In this document: one piece after another, positions 7,907-16,512 of the stretch
Position numbering within the stretch: the stretch's first letter is position 1
Layout of the letters: every line of letters begins with the position of its first letter
Source of the DNA: a virus
Virus record (IMG/VR): IMGVR_UViG_3300044843_000483
Location: 1 to 37,310 of that record
Length of the DNA stretch: 37,310 nucleotides
Strand: one strand, 5' to 3'
Notes under the pieces: model-generated
The model's input: only the letters and a program-made list of their open reading frames with translations
Database searches by the model: none
Told to the model about the DNA's origin: nothing
Made by a program: the position numbers and the translations under genes

Positions 7907-8865
7907 GGACCAAGCCCCGCCCGGCCTCGCCGATCATCCCGGGCAACACCACAGACCGCACCGGCACGGCCGGCATCCTGCGGCGGGCCCGGGCCGAGAT
8001 CAACCGGCGCTTCGCTGGGCTGCAGGCTGAGGTGCTGGCGATCTTCGGCCGCATCCGCACGTATGAGCTGAACGAGGCGGCCATTGCAGCGCCGGCCCCG
8101 GCCCCGAAGCCCCCGCCCCGCATCGTCTACGCCCTGACGCCCGACGAGATGGCTCAGGTGGCGGCAGACCTGCAGGCCGCGCTCGACCGCTGGGTGCTGG
8201 CCGGGCGGGAAGCCCGCTACATCGCCTGGTGGGACAAGTACGCCGCCGAGGCGCAGCAGCTGGGCACCGCGCAGAGCGTGGCGAACCTGACACAGCTGTC
8301 GGCCAGCTACGCCGCCACGCGCACGCTGGAGCGGGTCATCTTCTCGGAGCCCTACGCCCTGCGGGCCGCCACGGCGCGGTTCAAGAGCTACGAGCACTGG
8401 ACTGGACTGGCCGCCGAAGCCCGGGCAGATCTGGCGCAGATCATCGGCCGCGCCGTGGTGGACGGCAAGAACCCGCGGGCCGTGCGCGCTGAGATCGCCG
8501 AGCGCCTGGGCGTGAGCAAGAGCCGGGCGCTGGGCTACGCGCAGACCGACATCACCGACACGCTGCGCCAGGCGCGCGCAGCCGAGGCCGACGCGGCCCA
8601 GGAGCAGTTCGGGTTTGCGGTGGGCCTGCTGTGGACTTCGGCGCTCCTGCCGACCACGCGGGCCACGCACGCGGCGCGCAATGGCAAGGTCTACACCACC
8701 AAGGAAGTGCGCGAGTTCTACGCGGTGAACGGGAACCGCTACCGCTGCCACTGTGGGCAGACCGAGTGCCTGTTCGACGAAGAGGGCGAGCCGATCATCA
8801 GCGACAGCGCGAAGGCCACGCTGGCGAAGGAGCTGAAGGCCTGGGAGAGGGCGGCCAAGCGGTGA
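7903..8865 (+). CDS. Phage head morphogenesis protein (Mu gpF-like)
   Basis: 320 residues from GTG 7903, which overlaps the HNH stop as GTGA. Longer upstream extensions in this frame run through the HNH gene and are rejected. The C-terminal half carries the Mu F-like pattern: a helical region (AEIAERLGVSKSRALGYAQT), TDTLRQAR, then a short segment with CHCGQTEC. Family members are minor capsid proteins that accompany the portal in the procapsid, and some are injected with the DNA. Position after the portal is the expected one. Confidence 0.82.
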   Translation: MRTKPRPASPIIPGNTTDRTGTAGILRRARAEINRRFAGLQAEVLAIFGRIRTYELNEAAIAAPAPAPKPPPRIVYALTPDEMAQVAADLQAALDRWVLAGREARYIAWWDKYAAEAQQLGTAQSVANLTQLSASYAATRTLERVIFSEPYALRAATARFKSYEHWTGLAAEARADLAQIIGRAVVDGKNPRAVRAEIAERLGVSKSRALGYAQTDITDTLRQARAAEADAAQEQFGFAVGLLWTSALLPTTRATHAARNGKVYTTKEVREFYAVNGNRYRCHCGQTECLFDEEGEPIISDSAKATLAKELKAWERAAKR

Positions 8866-8869
8866 CGTC

Positions 8870-8881
8870 TTCCTAGCATGC
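8870..8881 (+). promoter_or_regulatory. Recurrent late motif, copy 3 (before DUF2213 gene)
   Basis: TTCCTAGCATGC, 33 nt (A of TAG to A of ATG) before start 8908. Copy 5 has exactly the same distance. Here a Shine-Dalgarno (GAGG) lies in between. The predicted +1 is 8886, giving a 22-nt leader. Confidence 0.5.
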
Positions 8882-8907
8882 CCCAGGCATCTACCTGAGG
8901 GCATCGC

Positions 8908-10212
8908 ATGGCACGCAAGCGCGTACACATCCTGTCGGCGGTCAACGCCGCCAACGTCTCCAAGACCGGCAGCACCTACACGATCAAGGACGTGTGCGGG
9001 GCTGTCGACGGCATCGTCATGAACTCGATGCTGTACCCGGGCCAGCAGCTCGCCAGCGCTGCGACCAGCCTGGAGGGCAAGCCCGCACCGGCCGGGCACC
9101 CGAAGAACTCCGCGGGCCAGCACATCAGCGCCACCAACGGCGATGCACTGCTGACCGCCTACGTGGGCGCCATCTGCCGCAACGCGCGCCACCAAGGCGG
9201 CCGCACGCTTGTCGACGTGGTGGTCAACGAGGCCCAGGCCCGGGCCCACCCTGACGGCGTGCGCCTGGTCGAGCGCCTGGACGCCGCGATCACCGGCAAC
9301 AGCGCCGACCCGATCCACGTGAGCACTGGCCTGTTCTGCGAGGCCATCGAGGCCAACGGCGAGAGCGGCGGCAAGAGCTACAGCCGCATCGCCACGGCCA
9401 TCAAGTACGACCACTTGGCGATCCTGCTGAACGAGCAGGGCGCCGGCACGCCGGCCGATGGCGTGGGCATGTGGCTGAACGCCGAAGGCCAGCCCGAAGA
9501 GGTCGAGCAGGTGACCCTGCAGGCCAACGCCGAAGACAAGCGCAGCGCGGGCCTGAAAGCCTGGGTGCTGCGCCTGCTGGGCAACAGCGGCAGCGCCGAC
9601 ATGAGCTTCGACGCCATCCAGTCGGGCCTGCACGCGCTGCTGCCCGAGGGCGGCTGGCTGCGCGAAGTCTTCGACCGCTACGCCGTCTGGACCGACAAGG
9701 ACGGCCGCCTCTGGCGCCAGGACTACACGGTCGGCTCGGACGGCTCCCTAGCATTTGCCGGGCAAGTGCAAGAGGTCACCCGCAAGGTGACTTATGAACC
9801 GATCACCAACAGCAGCAAGGAAGACCCTGTGAAAGATCAGATCCTCGCCGCGCTCAATGCAGCCGGCATCAGCACGGCGGGACTGGACGATGCCCAGCTC
9901 CTCGCCGCCTACAACTCCATGGTGGCCAAGCCGCACAAGGACGCCCTGACCGCGGCCAACAGCAAGCTGGCCGAGTTCGAAGCGACCGCCCGCGCCGCCG
10001 AAGACGCCCAGGTCACCGAACTGGCGACCAAGCTGGCCACCAACAGCAGCACGCTGAGCCTCGACGACTTCAAGGCCCTGGGCCTGAAGCGCCTGCAAGA
10101 GCTGGCCGCCAAGGCTGCGCCCGTCATCACGGGCAACGCTGGCGCTGGCACCACCGGCGACGACGAGTTCGCCACCTACGACCCGAACCAGTTCCTGAAG
10201 GAGGGCAAGTAA
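8908..10212 (+). CDS. DUF2213 prohead protease/scaffold fusion
   Basis: 434 residues. The N-terminal ~230 residues match DUF2213 (VDGIVMNSMLYPG, PAPAGHPKNS, ISTGLFCEAIEANG-like block, ATAIKYDHLAILL), a family placed with viral prohead proteases. The C-terminal ~130 residues are helical and Ala/Leu/Lys rich (LTAANSKLAEFEATARAAED), as expected of a scaffold. ATG 8908 has GAGG eight bases upstream. It is followed without a gap by the decoration and major capsid genes. An in-frame GTG at 9829 with a strong ribosome-binding site could give the scaffold on its own. Confidence 0.8.
   Translation: MARKRVHILSAVNAANVSKTGSTYTIKDVCGAVDGIVMNSMLYPGQQLASAATSLEGKPAPAGHPKNSAGQHISATNGDALLTAYVGAICRNARHQGGRTLVDVVVNEAQARAHPDGVRLVERLDAAITGNSADPIHVSTGLFCEAIEANGESGGKSYSRIATAIKYDHLAILLNEQGAGTPADGVGMWLNAEGQPEEVEQVTLQANAEDKRSAGLKAWVLRLLGNSGSADMSFDAIQSGLHALLPEGGWLREVFDRYAVWTDKDGRLWRQDYTVGSDGSLAFAGQVQEVTRKVTYEPITNSSKEDPVKDQILAALNAAGISTAGLDDAQLLAAYNSMVAKPHKDALTAANSKLAEFEATARAAEDAQVTELATKLATNSSTLSLDDFKALGLKRLQELAAKAAPVITGNAGAGTTGDDEFATYDPNQFLKEGK
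9745..9756 (+). promoter_or_regulatory. Recurrent late motif, copy 4 (inside DUF2213 gene)
   Basis: TCCCTAGCATTT. It lies within coding sequence, about 75 nt before the in-frame internal start at 9829. It departs from consensus after CAT. The coincidence with the internal start is why it is listed. Confidence 0.35.
9829..10212 (+). CDS. Probable internal in-frame scaffold protein
   Basis: GTG 9829 is in frame with the DUF2213 gene and is preceded by AAGGAAG at a spacing of about six bases, better than most starts in the window. The product would be 127 residues (MKDQILAALNAAGIS...), a helical, charged polypeptide ending FLKEGK. This mirrors the lambda C/Nu3 arrangement, where the scaffold is the C-terminal part of the protease made from an internal start. 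The reading is inferred from sequence only. Confidence 0.4.
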   Translation: MKDQILAALNAAGISTAGLDDAQLLAAYNSMVAKPHKDALTAANSKLAEFEATARAAEDAQVTELATKLATNSSTLSLDDFKALGLKRLQELAAKAAPVITGNAGAGTTGDDEFATYDPNQFLKEGK

Positions 10213-10665
10213 ATGTCCGGCAATCGCATCTACCGCGGCCCCACCGACCGCCAGCCCGTTACGATCAGCGACAAGACCGTCGCCGCGGCCCTGCTGCCCG
10301 GCACCTTCGTCGTTGAAGGCGCCTCCAGCTTCAGCCAAGCCACCGCCCCGCAAGGCATGGTGCGCCTGCTGAGCAACCGCGACTTCTACAGCACCGGCCA
10401 ACTGGACGCCGTCGACCCGCTGCTGCAGGCCTACGCCAGCGGCGACACCGCGGTGGCCTACAAGGTCGAGCCCGGCCAGGAATACCAGGCCGCCGTGGCC
10501 GCTGCGACCTACACCTTCGGCCAAGAGCTGACCATCGCCGCCGCCGGTCGTTTGGCTGCTGCCGCCACGGGCAACCTGGTGGTGGCTTTCGCCCGCGAGG
10601 CCGGCGCCAAGTCGGCCGGTGCCCTGATCGACATCGAGATCGCCAACGCCTACGCCAAGGCGTAA
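10213..10665 (+). CDS. Structural cement/capsid decoration protein
   Basis: 150 residues with GGAGG ahead of ATG 10213. The block YTFGQELTIAAAGRLAAAAT followed by GNLVVAFAREAGAKSAGAL is typical of small beta-rich structural cement proteins encoded just before major capsid genes. It would bind the outside of the mature capsid and stabilise it. Position between protease/scaffold and major capsid protein supports this. The exact family is not certain. Confidence 0.65.
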   Translation: MSGNRIYRGPTDRQPVTISDKTVAAALLPGTFVVEGASSFSQATAPQGMVRLLSNRDFYSTGQLDAVDPLLQAYASGDTAVAYKVEPGQEYQAAVAAATYTFGQELTIAAAGRLAAAATGNLVVAFAREAGAKSAGALIDIEIANAYAKA

Positions 10666-10678
10666 GGAAGGACAAACA

Positions 10679-11680
10679 ATGCTCCGCTTCACCCCCGAAC
10701 AGGCCCTGGCCGTCAACTCGGTCCGCTCCAACTTCAACCGCCGTCAGACGGCCCTGGCCGCCACGTTGACCGCCAACGCGGCCATGCTGGAAGGCAACGC
10801 CGCACCGGTGCCCATCGACGCCTGGCGCCGCATCGACGACCGCTCCAGCGCCATCCAGCGCGACGTGCTGCAGGTGTTCAACACCCTGGCCGCCGCGAAC
10901 CAGACCCCGGTGGTGGTGGCCGACCTCGTCAGCTACTACGCCAAGATGGGCGACAGCGGCGAGGCCCACGTCAGCCTGGACGGTCGCAGCAAGGCGCGCG
11001 GCGACCAGGCCAACGTCAGCATGTCGGGCACCCCGGTGCCGGTCATCGACAGCGTGGCCTCGTTTGGCTGGCGCCAGATGGAGGTCATCCGCCGCGGTGG
11101 CGGCATGATCGACACCGACACCATCGCCAACCACCAGCGCAAGGTGGCCGAGAAGCTGGAAGACATGGCCATCAACGGCGCCCCGAGCGTCACGGTGGGC
11201 GGCTCGACCATCCACGGTCTGCGCACCTTCCCCGACCGCAGCACCGACACGCACGGCCTGACCCTGGCCACCGCGACCGGTGCGCAGTGGCTGACCGCCA
11301 TCCGCAAGGGCATCGTCAAGCTGGAGGCCGACAACGCCTACGCCCGCGTGACCGTGTTCGTGAACTGGGCCGACTACAGCTATGCCGCTGCAGCCGACTA
11401 CGCCACGAACTACGCGAAGACGATCCTGGAGCGTCTGCGCGAACTGGGCATCGACCTGGTGGCGGCTTCGCGTGTGCCGGCGAACGAGCTGCTGTTCGTG
11501 GCTGGCCTGGCCACCGGCGAGTGGGGCTCGATTCTGTCGGCCATGCCGCTGACGACCCGCCCGAAGGTGCGCCAGAACCCGGAAGACGACTACGTCTTCA
11601 CGGCGATGGCCATGGCCGCTCCGCAGTTCCGCAGCGATGCGAACGGGCAGAGCCGCATCGCCCACGTGACCCAGGCCTGA
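10679..11680 (+). CDS. Major capsid protein (HK97-fold, DUF6260/encapsulin-like)
   Basis: 333 residues, strong ribosome-binding site (AAGGAAGG). It follows the protease, scaffold and decoration genes and precedes the connector, which is the standard slot. Features include an N-terminal helical region (1-60), MIDTDTIANHQRKVAEKLED as a probable spine helix, and the C-terminal AMAMAAPQFRSDANGQSR with IAHVTQA, a typical ending in encapsulin-like capsid proteins of this size. There is no long N-terminal delta domain, which agrees with a separate scaffold. Confidence 0.78.
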   Translation: MLRFTPEQALAVNSVRSNFNRRQTALAATLTANAAMLEGNAAPVPIDAWRRIDDRSSAIQRDVLQVFNTLAAANQTPVVVADLVSYYAKMGDSGEAHVSLDGRSKARGDQANVSMSGTPVPVIDSVASFGWRQMEVIRRGGGMIDTDTIANHQRKVAEKLEDMAINGAPSVTVGGSTIHGLRTFPDRSTDTHGLTLATATGAQWLTAIRKGIVKLEADNAYARVTVFVNWADYSYAAAADYATNYAKTILERLRELGIDLVAASRVPANELLFVAGLATGEWGSILSAMPLTTRPKVRQNPEDDYVFTAMAMAAPQFRSDANGQSRIAHVTQA

Positions 11681-11693
11681 GCGAGGCGCCAGC

Positions 11694-12158
11694 ATGAAGG
11701 TGACCATCACCCACATGAAGGCGCCCTGGCCCGCAGGGGTCAAGGTCGGCGACTGCGTGGCTCTGGCCGCTGCGGTTCTGCCGGCCTGGGCCAAGGGCAA
11801 GTGCGTCGAGGCGGCAGCCGATGCCGAGCCCGTGGCCCTGTGGGAGCCGGCAGCGGCCCCCGCGGAGCCCGAGGCAAAGCCGGAGCCCACCGCAGCCGAG
11901 GTCGCGCAGCAGTTGCGCGAGCAGATGGAGCAGGCAATGCAGGAGGCTGAAGCCCGCCAACAGCAGGCGCTGGGAGACGCCCAGCAGCAACTGGCGGCCC
12001 AGGCTCAGCAACTGCAAGCGGCCTTGGCGCAGATCGAAGAGCTGAAGACGGCGAAGCCCGAAGCAGCCCCCGCTGCGCCACCGCCGGCCCAGGCCGAAGC
12101 CCCGGCCGAAGAAGCCCCCGCCCCGGCCCCCGCGCCCACCAAGGGCAAGAAGGCCTGA
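11694..12158 (+). CDS. Ala/Pro/Gln-rich coiled-coil protein, head region
   Basis: 154 residues. Residues 1-40 form a small globular start (VTITHMKAPWPAGVKVGDCV). About 65-115 is a Gln/Glu/Ala coiled coil (REQMEQAMQEAEARQQQALG), and the rest is a Pro/Ala linker ending in KGKKA. The location between capsid and connector genes points to a virion or assembly component. No family recognised. Confidence 0.55.
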   Translation: MKVTITHMKAPWPAGVKVGDCVALAAAVLPAWAKGKCVEAAADAEPVALWEPAAAPAEPEAKPEPTAAEVAQQLREQMEQAMQEAEARQQQALGDAQQQLAAQAQQLQAALAQIEELKTAKPEAAPAAPPPAQAEAPAEEAPAPAPAPTKGKKA

Positions 12159-12164
12159 CGCGCC

Positions 12165-12533
12165 ATGATCACGACGACCCAAGCCGCTGAGTACCTGGAC
12201 GCAGTGCTTGGCGTCGTCGTGCCCTCTTTCGTGCTGGACGCAGCTGTCGCGCGCGTGCAAGCCGCAGAGCCGGCCATGGTGGCCGCCGGCTACACCGACG
12301 CCACCCAGACCCTTGTGCAGTGCATGGCCGTCGCCCTGGTGGCTTGCACTGGCTCTCCGCGCCGTCTGGCATCGCGTGGCGCCCCCTCTGGCGCTTCGCA
12401 GAGCTTCACCAACGACCCCAAGGCCCTGACCCAGCTGCGCCGCTCCCTGGCCGCTCTGGATACCGCTGGAACCACTGCCGCCATCGTCGGGCCCGATCCC
12501 GCTGGCGGCACGCTGCTGTTCGCGGTCTGCTGA
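12165..12533 (+). CDS. Putative head-tail connector/adaptor
   Basis: 122 residues, predominantly helical (TQAAEYLDAVLGVVVPSFVL, then ALVACTGSPRRLASRGAPSG). Short helical adaptor proteins that dock under the portal occupy this slot in siphoviruses, directly after the capsid gene. Identification is by position and secondary-structure impression, not by a clear motif. The fibre gene follows after 48 bases containing a late motif. Confidence 0.5.
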   Translation: MITTTQAAEYLDAVLGVVVPSFVLDAAVARVQAAEPAMVAAGYTDATQTLVQCMAVALVACTGSPRRLASRGAPSGASQSFTNDPKALTQLRRSLAALDTAGTTAAIVGPDPAGGTLLFAVC

Positions 12534-12543
12534 CCGTAGCGCC

Positions 12544-12555
12544 TTCCTAGCATGC
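12544..12555 (+). promoter_or_regulatory. Recurrent late motif, copy 5 (before fibre gene)
   Basis: TTCCTAGCATGC, with the A of TAG 33 nt before the ATG at 12582 as in copy 3. AAGGAG lies between motif and start. The predicted +1 is 12560, giving a 22-nt leader. Confidence 0.55.
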
Positions 12556-12581
12556 GTGGGGTTCGATAAGGAGCCCCACAC

Positions 12582-13787
12582 ATGGCAGACCTCAGTTTCG
12601 GCGCAAGCGCCAATGTCTTCATCGACGCCGGCCAGGTGGTGCGAGTCAGCACCAGCGGCGTGGCCACGGTGCAGATGCAGTACGGCGGCCCCGGCGGCAC
12701 CGACACCATCACCGCCAACACCCGCGACTACGGCCCCTACGGCGTGCCGGCCAAGATCAGGATCACCGCGACCAGCGGGACCGTGACCTACCGGGAGCTG
12801 GACGAAGACCCCGGGTTTTCGCAGTCGGAGGCATCGACGCTGCGCGGCCTGGTGTCAGGGGCTGGGATGTCGGCCTGCGGCATCCCTCGCATCCTCCCGC
12901 CATCGGGCACGCTGGCTGACAACGGCGCGCTGACTCTGAGCGCCGCGCTGAACATCGCGGCTTTCCCATACGCCTGCTATGTGTTCTTTGCGGGCGCGGT
13001 CGTCACCGCATCCATCAGTGGCACGACATTGACGGTCACTGGCGTGGCGTCCGGTAACTTGGTGGTCGGTAGCGTCCTGTACTGTCCCGGCATTGTGGCT
13101 GGCACGCGTATTACCGCGCTGGGCACCGGCACCGGCGGGACTGGCACGTACACGGTCAACAATTCGCAGACGGTCGCATCGCAGTCCATTCGCGCAAGTG
13201 TTCTGGGCTATCGCCCGGGGGGTAATGTCCCCGATGACGGCCTCTACTACACCGTCATGTCGTCCACGACCGTGGGTGTCGTTTACGACAATGCCTATCT
13301 GCCCGCGTCTGGTGTCACGCCGAGCATCCCAGCCTCGCCAACGGCCTTTGCGCTGACTGCGGGGGGCGCGTACACCCAGGTCATCAGCACCTCGGTGAAC
13401 CCCAATATCGCCCTCGCAGGATTTTTGGTGCCAGGTGGGCGGATGGGTGCAAATGGCAGTGTGAGGTTTACGGCGCTGCGCAACTGGATTAGTAGCGCCA
13501 ACAACAAGGCCATTCGCGTCGTCTCCGGTACTCAAACACTGGCGTCGACAAACGACACGACCGGGGGCGCCATCACGTCAAACTGGACGCTCTGGAATCA
13601 GGCATCGCAAATCCGTAACACGATGGTCGGGGCGGGCTTGGGCGACGGCAACGGATCTTCAGCATTTAACCAAGTGGGGATTGATACCTCGCAGGATTTT
13701 GTGGTGACGCTGGCGGCGAGCCTTGCATCTGCAAGCGATTACACGTTGATCGGCGCCTCGAAAATGAGTATTGACCCTTTTATCTAG
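12582..13787 (+). CDS. Virion fibre-like protein with a conserved base and a swapped distal part
   Basis: 401 residues. About the first 120 residues are GC-rich like the neighbouring structural genes and have beta structure ([17 protein letters not shown]...). From about 12950 on, composition becomes clearly less GC-rich. The middle contains the phage structural module [20 protein letters not shown] then [18 protein letters not shown], common in tail and head fibres. The C-terminal part ([20 protein letters not shown]) is like fibre tips. The location among head and neck genes suggests a head or neck fibre. The base probably attaches to the virion and the distal part binds the host surface. 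The next gene encodes a glycosidase. Confidence 0.6.
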   Translation: MADLSFGASANVFIDAGQVVRVSTSGVATVQMQYGGPGGTDTITANTRDYGPYGVPAKIRITATSGTVTYRELDEDPGFSQSEASTLRGLVSGAGMSACGIPRILPPSGTLADNGALTLSAALNIAAFPYACYVFFAGAVVTASISGTTLTVTGVASGNLVVGSVLYCPGIVAGTRITALGTGTGGTGTYTVNNSQTVASQSIRASVLGYRPGGNVPDDGLYYTVMSSTTVGVVYDNAYLPASGVTPSIPASPTAFALTAGGAYTQVISTSVNPNIALAGFLVPGGRMGANGSVRFTALRNWISSANNKAIRVVSGTQTLASTNDTTGGAITSNWTLWNQASQIRNTMVGAGLGDGNGSSAFNQVGIDTSQDFVVTLAASLASASDYTLIGASKMSIDPFI

Positions 13788-13807
13788 GGTCGGATAGCGG
13801 GGGGCAG

Positions 13808-14854
13808 TTGGTGCTGTCCTCCGCTACCGTAAATGTGCCCGCAGATTACGCAGCCATGACGATCTGGCAGGCCGGTACATCGGCCCCCGAGTTGACATAC
13901 AGCGCGATGCGCAACTGGGATTTTGGTTCTGGCGGATCAATCGGTGACCAGGCAATCGTCAAAAATATCGCAACCGGTCCGGGATCATACACATGGGCGC
14001 CGCTTGATGCGTTTGTCAACGCATCCGTTGGCAAGGGCATGATTTTTTGCCTTGGCCAGCCAGCGGACTGGATGATTCCTGGGCGGTCAGCGCTTGGCGG
14101 GGCGAGCAAAGGCGGCAAGGCCAATATGTGCCCGACAGGATCAACGGAGTTGTCAAACTACACGACGGCTATTGCCGCCATCGTCCAGCGCGTCAAAGAC
14201 GTTCACGGCCGCACTGGCGTGCGCTGGGAGCTTTGGAACGAATTCAACGACTCCAAGTATTACGCCGATGTTTACTCGTCTCTTGGGCCGTACACAAAGG
14301 CTGTTGTCGAGGCTATCAAAGCGGTTGATCCGACAGCGAAGATCATGACGCCATCGACCTCGTACAACCTTTTTTCAACGCAGGATATTCAGACCGGCTA
14401 TTTGGTGACGAGCGACGGCGCTGGCGGCAAAGCTGGGCAATATTGCAACGAGTTGTCGATCCACTATTACAACGACCCCCGCGATCTTTCGACCGACACG
14501 CCGTATCGAATGTTCAGCTATGTTCAAAGTGCCCGCAATTCGCTCGGCCTGGCGGGCATGTCAATGCCTGTTTACGTGACCGAGAGCGGCTGGCTGGCCG
14601 ACGATGACGTTGATACCTACAAAACAAAGTTGGCCCGCAGAATGATTGTTTTTGCAGCGCTTGGCTGCAAAGGCATCGTTGGCTACGCCGCGAACCTTAA
14701 TTTCGGCGGCGCAATCAGTCTTAACGATGCGCGGATTGCGCCGACCTGGAACGCGTGGGCTGCCAGGTTGGCCGGGTCAACGATAAGTCGGCTCGTGCGC
14801 AACCGCGACGGCGGCGTCGAGGTTGACATCAACGGTCAGACGTTCGTTGTATAG
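13808..14854 (+). CDS. Glycoside hydrolase, clan GH-A TIM barrel (GH39/GH5-like)
   Basis: 348 residues from TTG 13808, with GTG 13811 as an alternative. The fold is a TIM barrel. The acid/base Glu145 is in RWELWNEFND and the nucleophile Glu259 is in VYVTESGWLAD, the spacing and contexts of clan GH-A retaining enzymes. There is no signal peptide, so it is presumably carried on the particle or released at lysis and acts on surface or matrix polysaccharide. The gene has markedly lower GC than its flanks and starts 20 bases after the fibre gene, sharing its composition, so the two probably arrived together. The exact GH family cannot be set by eye. Confidence 0.75.
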   Translation: MVLSSATVNVPADYAAMTIWQAGTSAPELTYSAMRNWDFGSGGSIGDQAIVKNIATGPGSYTWAPLDAFVNASVGKGMIFCLGQPADWMIPGRSALGGASKGGKANMCPTGSTELSNYTTAIAAIVQRVKDVHGRTGVRWELWNEFNDSKYYADVYSSLGPYTKAVVEAIKAVDPTAKIMTPSTSYNLFSTQDIQTGYLVTSDGAGGKAGQYCNELSIHYYNDPRDLSTDTPYRMFSYVQSARNSLGLAGMSMPVYVTESGWLADDDVDTYKTKLARRMIVFAALGCKGIVGYAANLNFGGAISLNDARIAPTWNAWAARLAGSTISRLVRNRDGGVEVDINGQTFVV

Positions 14855-14916
14855 CCCTGATCCCATCCCCTGCTGGTGGTGACAGCGCCCACCTAGTGAG
14901 TCGCGGGCAGGGGCGC

Positions 14917-14928
14917 TCCCTAGCATGC
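14917..14928 (+). promoter_or_regulatory. Recurrent late motif, copy 6 (before head-closure gene)
   Basis: TCCCTAGCATGC. The predicted +1 from TAGCAT (14921-14926) is 14933, one base before ATG 14934. No Shine-Dalgarno sequence is visible. Confidence 0.55.
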
Positions 14929-14933
14929 CCCGC

Positions 14934-15281
14934 ATGTCCTCAACAGCCCGTTGGTCCTACACCGCAAAGGCCACCCTGTGGGCCAAGTCGAGCCGCGACG
15001 GCTGGACTGGCGCGCAGGGCTTCGCCGCGCCTGTGGCCATCGACTGCGACTACAGCACCAAGGCTGAGCAGCGCCGGGACAGCAAGGGCGTGGAGTTCAC
15101 CGCGACCCTGACGGTCTACACCGAGCGCCAGGGCATCAAGCTGGGCGACCGCATCCTGATCGGCACCAGCACGGCCAGCGACCCTATCGCAGCCGGCGCT
15201 CAAGAGGTCCGCAAGGTCAACCGCCAGGCCGACGTGTTCGACCGTTCGGCCGACGACTACGAGGTGAGCTGTGGCGAATAA
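14934..15281 (+). CDS. Putative head-closure/neck protein
   Basis: 115 residues. ATG 14934 is preferred over the in-frame ATG at 14925, which belongs to the late motif. The beta-rich sequence (ATLTVYTERQGIKLGDRILI, then RQADVFDRSADDYEV) and the place before a gp10-like tail completion protein match the small neck proteins that close the head. The stop overlaps the next gene's GTG start. The family is not firmly recognised. Confidence 0.5.
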   Translation: MSSTARWSYTAKATLWAKSSRDGWTGAQGFAAPVAIDCDYSTKAEQRRDSKGVEFTATLTVYTERQGIKLGDRILIGTSTASDPIAAGAQEVRKVNRQADVFDRSADDYEVSCGE

Positions 15282-15681
15282 GGCCCGGGGCACCAACCGC
15301 TTCCCGCAGTTCGTGGACAACGTCCAGAACCGCGCTGCGGGGGTAATGACGCAGGCGCTGATGCTTGGCGCAAGCGATGCGGTAAGCCTGACTCCGCGCG
15401 ACTCCAGCAACCTGATCAACGGCCAATACAAGGACGTGCAGCGCGACGGTACGCAGATCCGTGGCCGCGTGGGCTATGTCGCCGAGTACGCCGCAGCCGT
15501 GCACGCCGCCAAGGGCAAGCTGAAAGGCCAGAAGCGGCCGAAGCGTGAAGGCAAAGACCGCGGGGTGTTCTGGGGCCCAAGCGGTGAGCCTCACTTCCTG
15601 GCCAAGGGCTTCGAGCGCGCACACCCCAAGATCACCGCGCTGCTGCGCGGCGCCCTGGCAGTCGCCAAGGTCAAGCCATGA
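15271..15681 (+). CDS. Tail completion protein (HK97 gp10-like)
   Basis: 136 residues from GTG 15271. It resembles HK97 gp10-like proteins, which have a helix, a beta region (GRVGYVAEYAAAVH) and a conserved end where the protein refers to full-length or gapped particles (GEPHFLAKGFERAHPKI). These proteins sit at the head-tail interface. It overlaps the next start by four bases. Confidence 0.7.
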   Translation: MANKARGTNRFPQFVDNVQNRAAGVMTQALMLGASDAVSLTPRDSSNLINGQYKDVQRDGTQIRGRVGYVAEYAAAVHAAKGKLKGQKRPKREGKDRGVFWGPSGEPHFLAKGFERAHPKITALLRGALAVAKVKP

Positions 15682-16031
15682 GCGCCGCAGCCACCGCCCT
15701 GCGCGACTTCTGCGCCCCGCTGCTGCCCGGCTGGGTCTGGCAGTTCGGCCGCTGGGTTGACGACCAGGCCGCGGGCACGCGCTACGGCGTGATCAAGCCC
15801 GCCGGTGGCGCCCGTGCCGAGCTGGTGCGCCGGCCGCAGTTCACCCTGACGCTGATCGGCAGCGGCGAGGCCGACATCGGCCCGACCTCCGACGCAGCAG
15901 ACACCCTCATTGAAGCCATGCGCGCCGGCAGCGGCAGCTTGGTGTTCCTGCAACCGGCCGAGCCGGTCTACATGCCGACCAGCGATGGCCGGCCAGTCTT
16001 TGAAATCGCCGTCTCGGCAATCACCACCTGA
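15678..16031 (+). CDS. Tail terminator protein
   Basis: 117 residues. The order connector, closure, gp10-like, terminator, tube is standard. The protein has an N-terminal helix, a beta sheet (RRPQFTLTLIGSGEADIG) and an ending with PVFEIAVSAITT, like terminator proteins that cap the tail tube. Assigned by position and pattern. Confidence 0.6.
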   Translation: MSAAATALRDFCAPLLPGWVWQFGRWVDDQAAGTRYGVIKPAGGARAELVRRPQFTLTLIGSGEADIGPTSDAADTLIEAMRAGSGSLVFLQPAEPVYMPTSDGRPVFEIAVSAITT

Positions 16032-16040
16032 GGAAACAGC

Positions 16041-16496
16041 ATGTCCGAACAGTTCGTTGGCCGCGATGTCGTCGTCAACTTCGCCATCGCGCTCGAAAGC
16101 GCCAGCCCCGCAGGCCTGACCTGGAAGCGCCTGGGGATGATGCGCGGCAAATCCATGAAGACCAGCTGGGACACCGTGGACACCACGGCCGACCAGTCGC
16201 CGGCCTTCACCAAGACCAACCTGGTGACCTTCAAGAGCGTCGAGTTCTCCGGCGACGGCGTGACCTACGGCGAGACCGTGGCGAACCAGAAGGAGTTCAA
16301 GGCCCACGTCATCAGCCCCGGCAGCGCCACGGGCAACCAGCCCAAGGTGTGGCTGCAGATGATCGACCCGGACGGCGACGAGTACGAAGGCCCGTTCATC
16401 GTCTCGGAATGGAGCGACGACCGCCCGTACAGCGATACCGCCACCTGGTCCATGACCGCCATGAGCAATGGCGCCGTGAACTACACCCCCGCCTGA
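16041..16496 (+). CDS. Major tail tube protein
   Basis: 151 residues with AGGAAACAGC ahead of the ATG. Beta-rich with features of siphovirus tube subunits: KRLGMMRGKSMKTSWDTVDT near residue 30, a central EFKAHVISPGS strand and the ending SDTATWSMTAMSNGAV. It lies between terminator and chaperone genes. One long helix is expected in the C-terminal half. The product forms hexameric rings around the tape measure. Confidence 0.75.
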   Translation: MSEQFVGRDVVVNFAIALESASPAGLTWKRLGMMRGKSMKTSWDTVDTTADQSPAFTKTNLVTFKSVEFSGDGVTYGETVANQKEFKAHVISPGSATGNQPKVWLQMIDPDGDEYEGPFIVSEWSDDRPYSDTATWSMTAMSNGAVNYTPA

Positions 16497-16512
16497 TCGA
16501 GGAGCCTGAACC

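Noticed and set aside
7807-9633. Minus-strand open frame of 608 codons
   Set aside because: It runs antisense through the Mu F-like and DUF2213 genes and has composition typical of a shadow.
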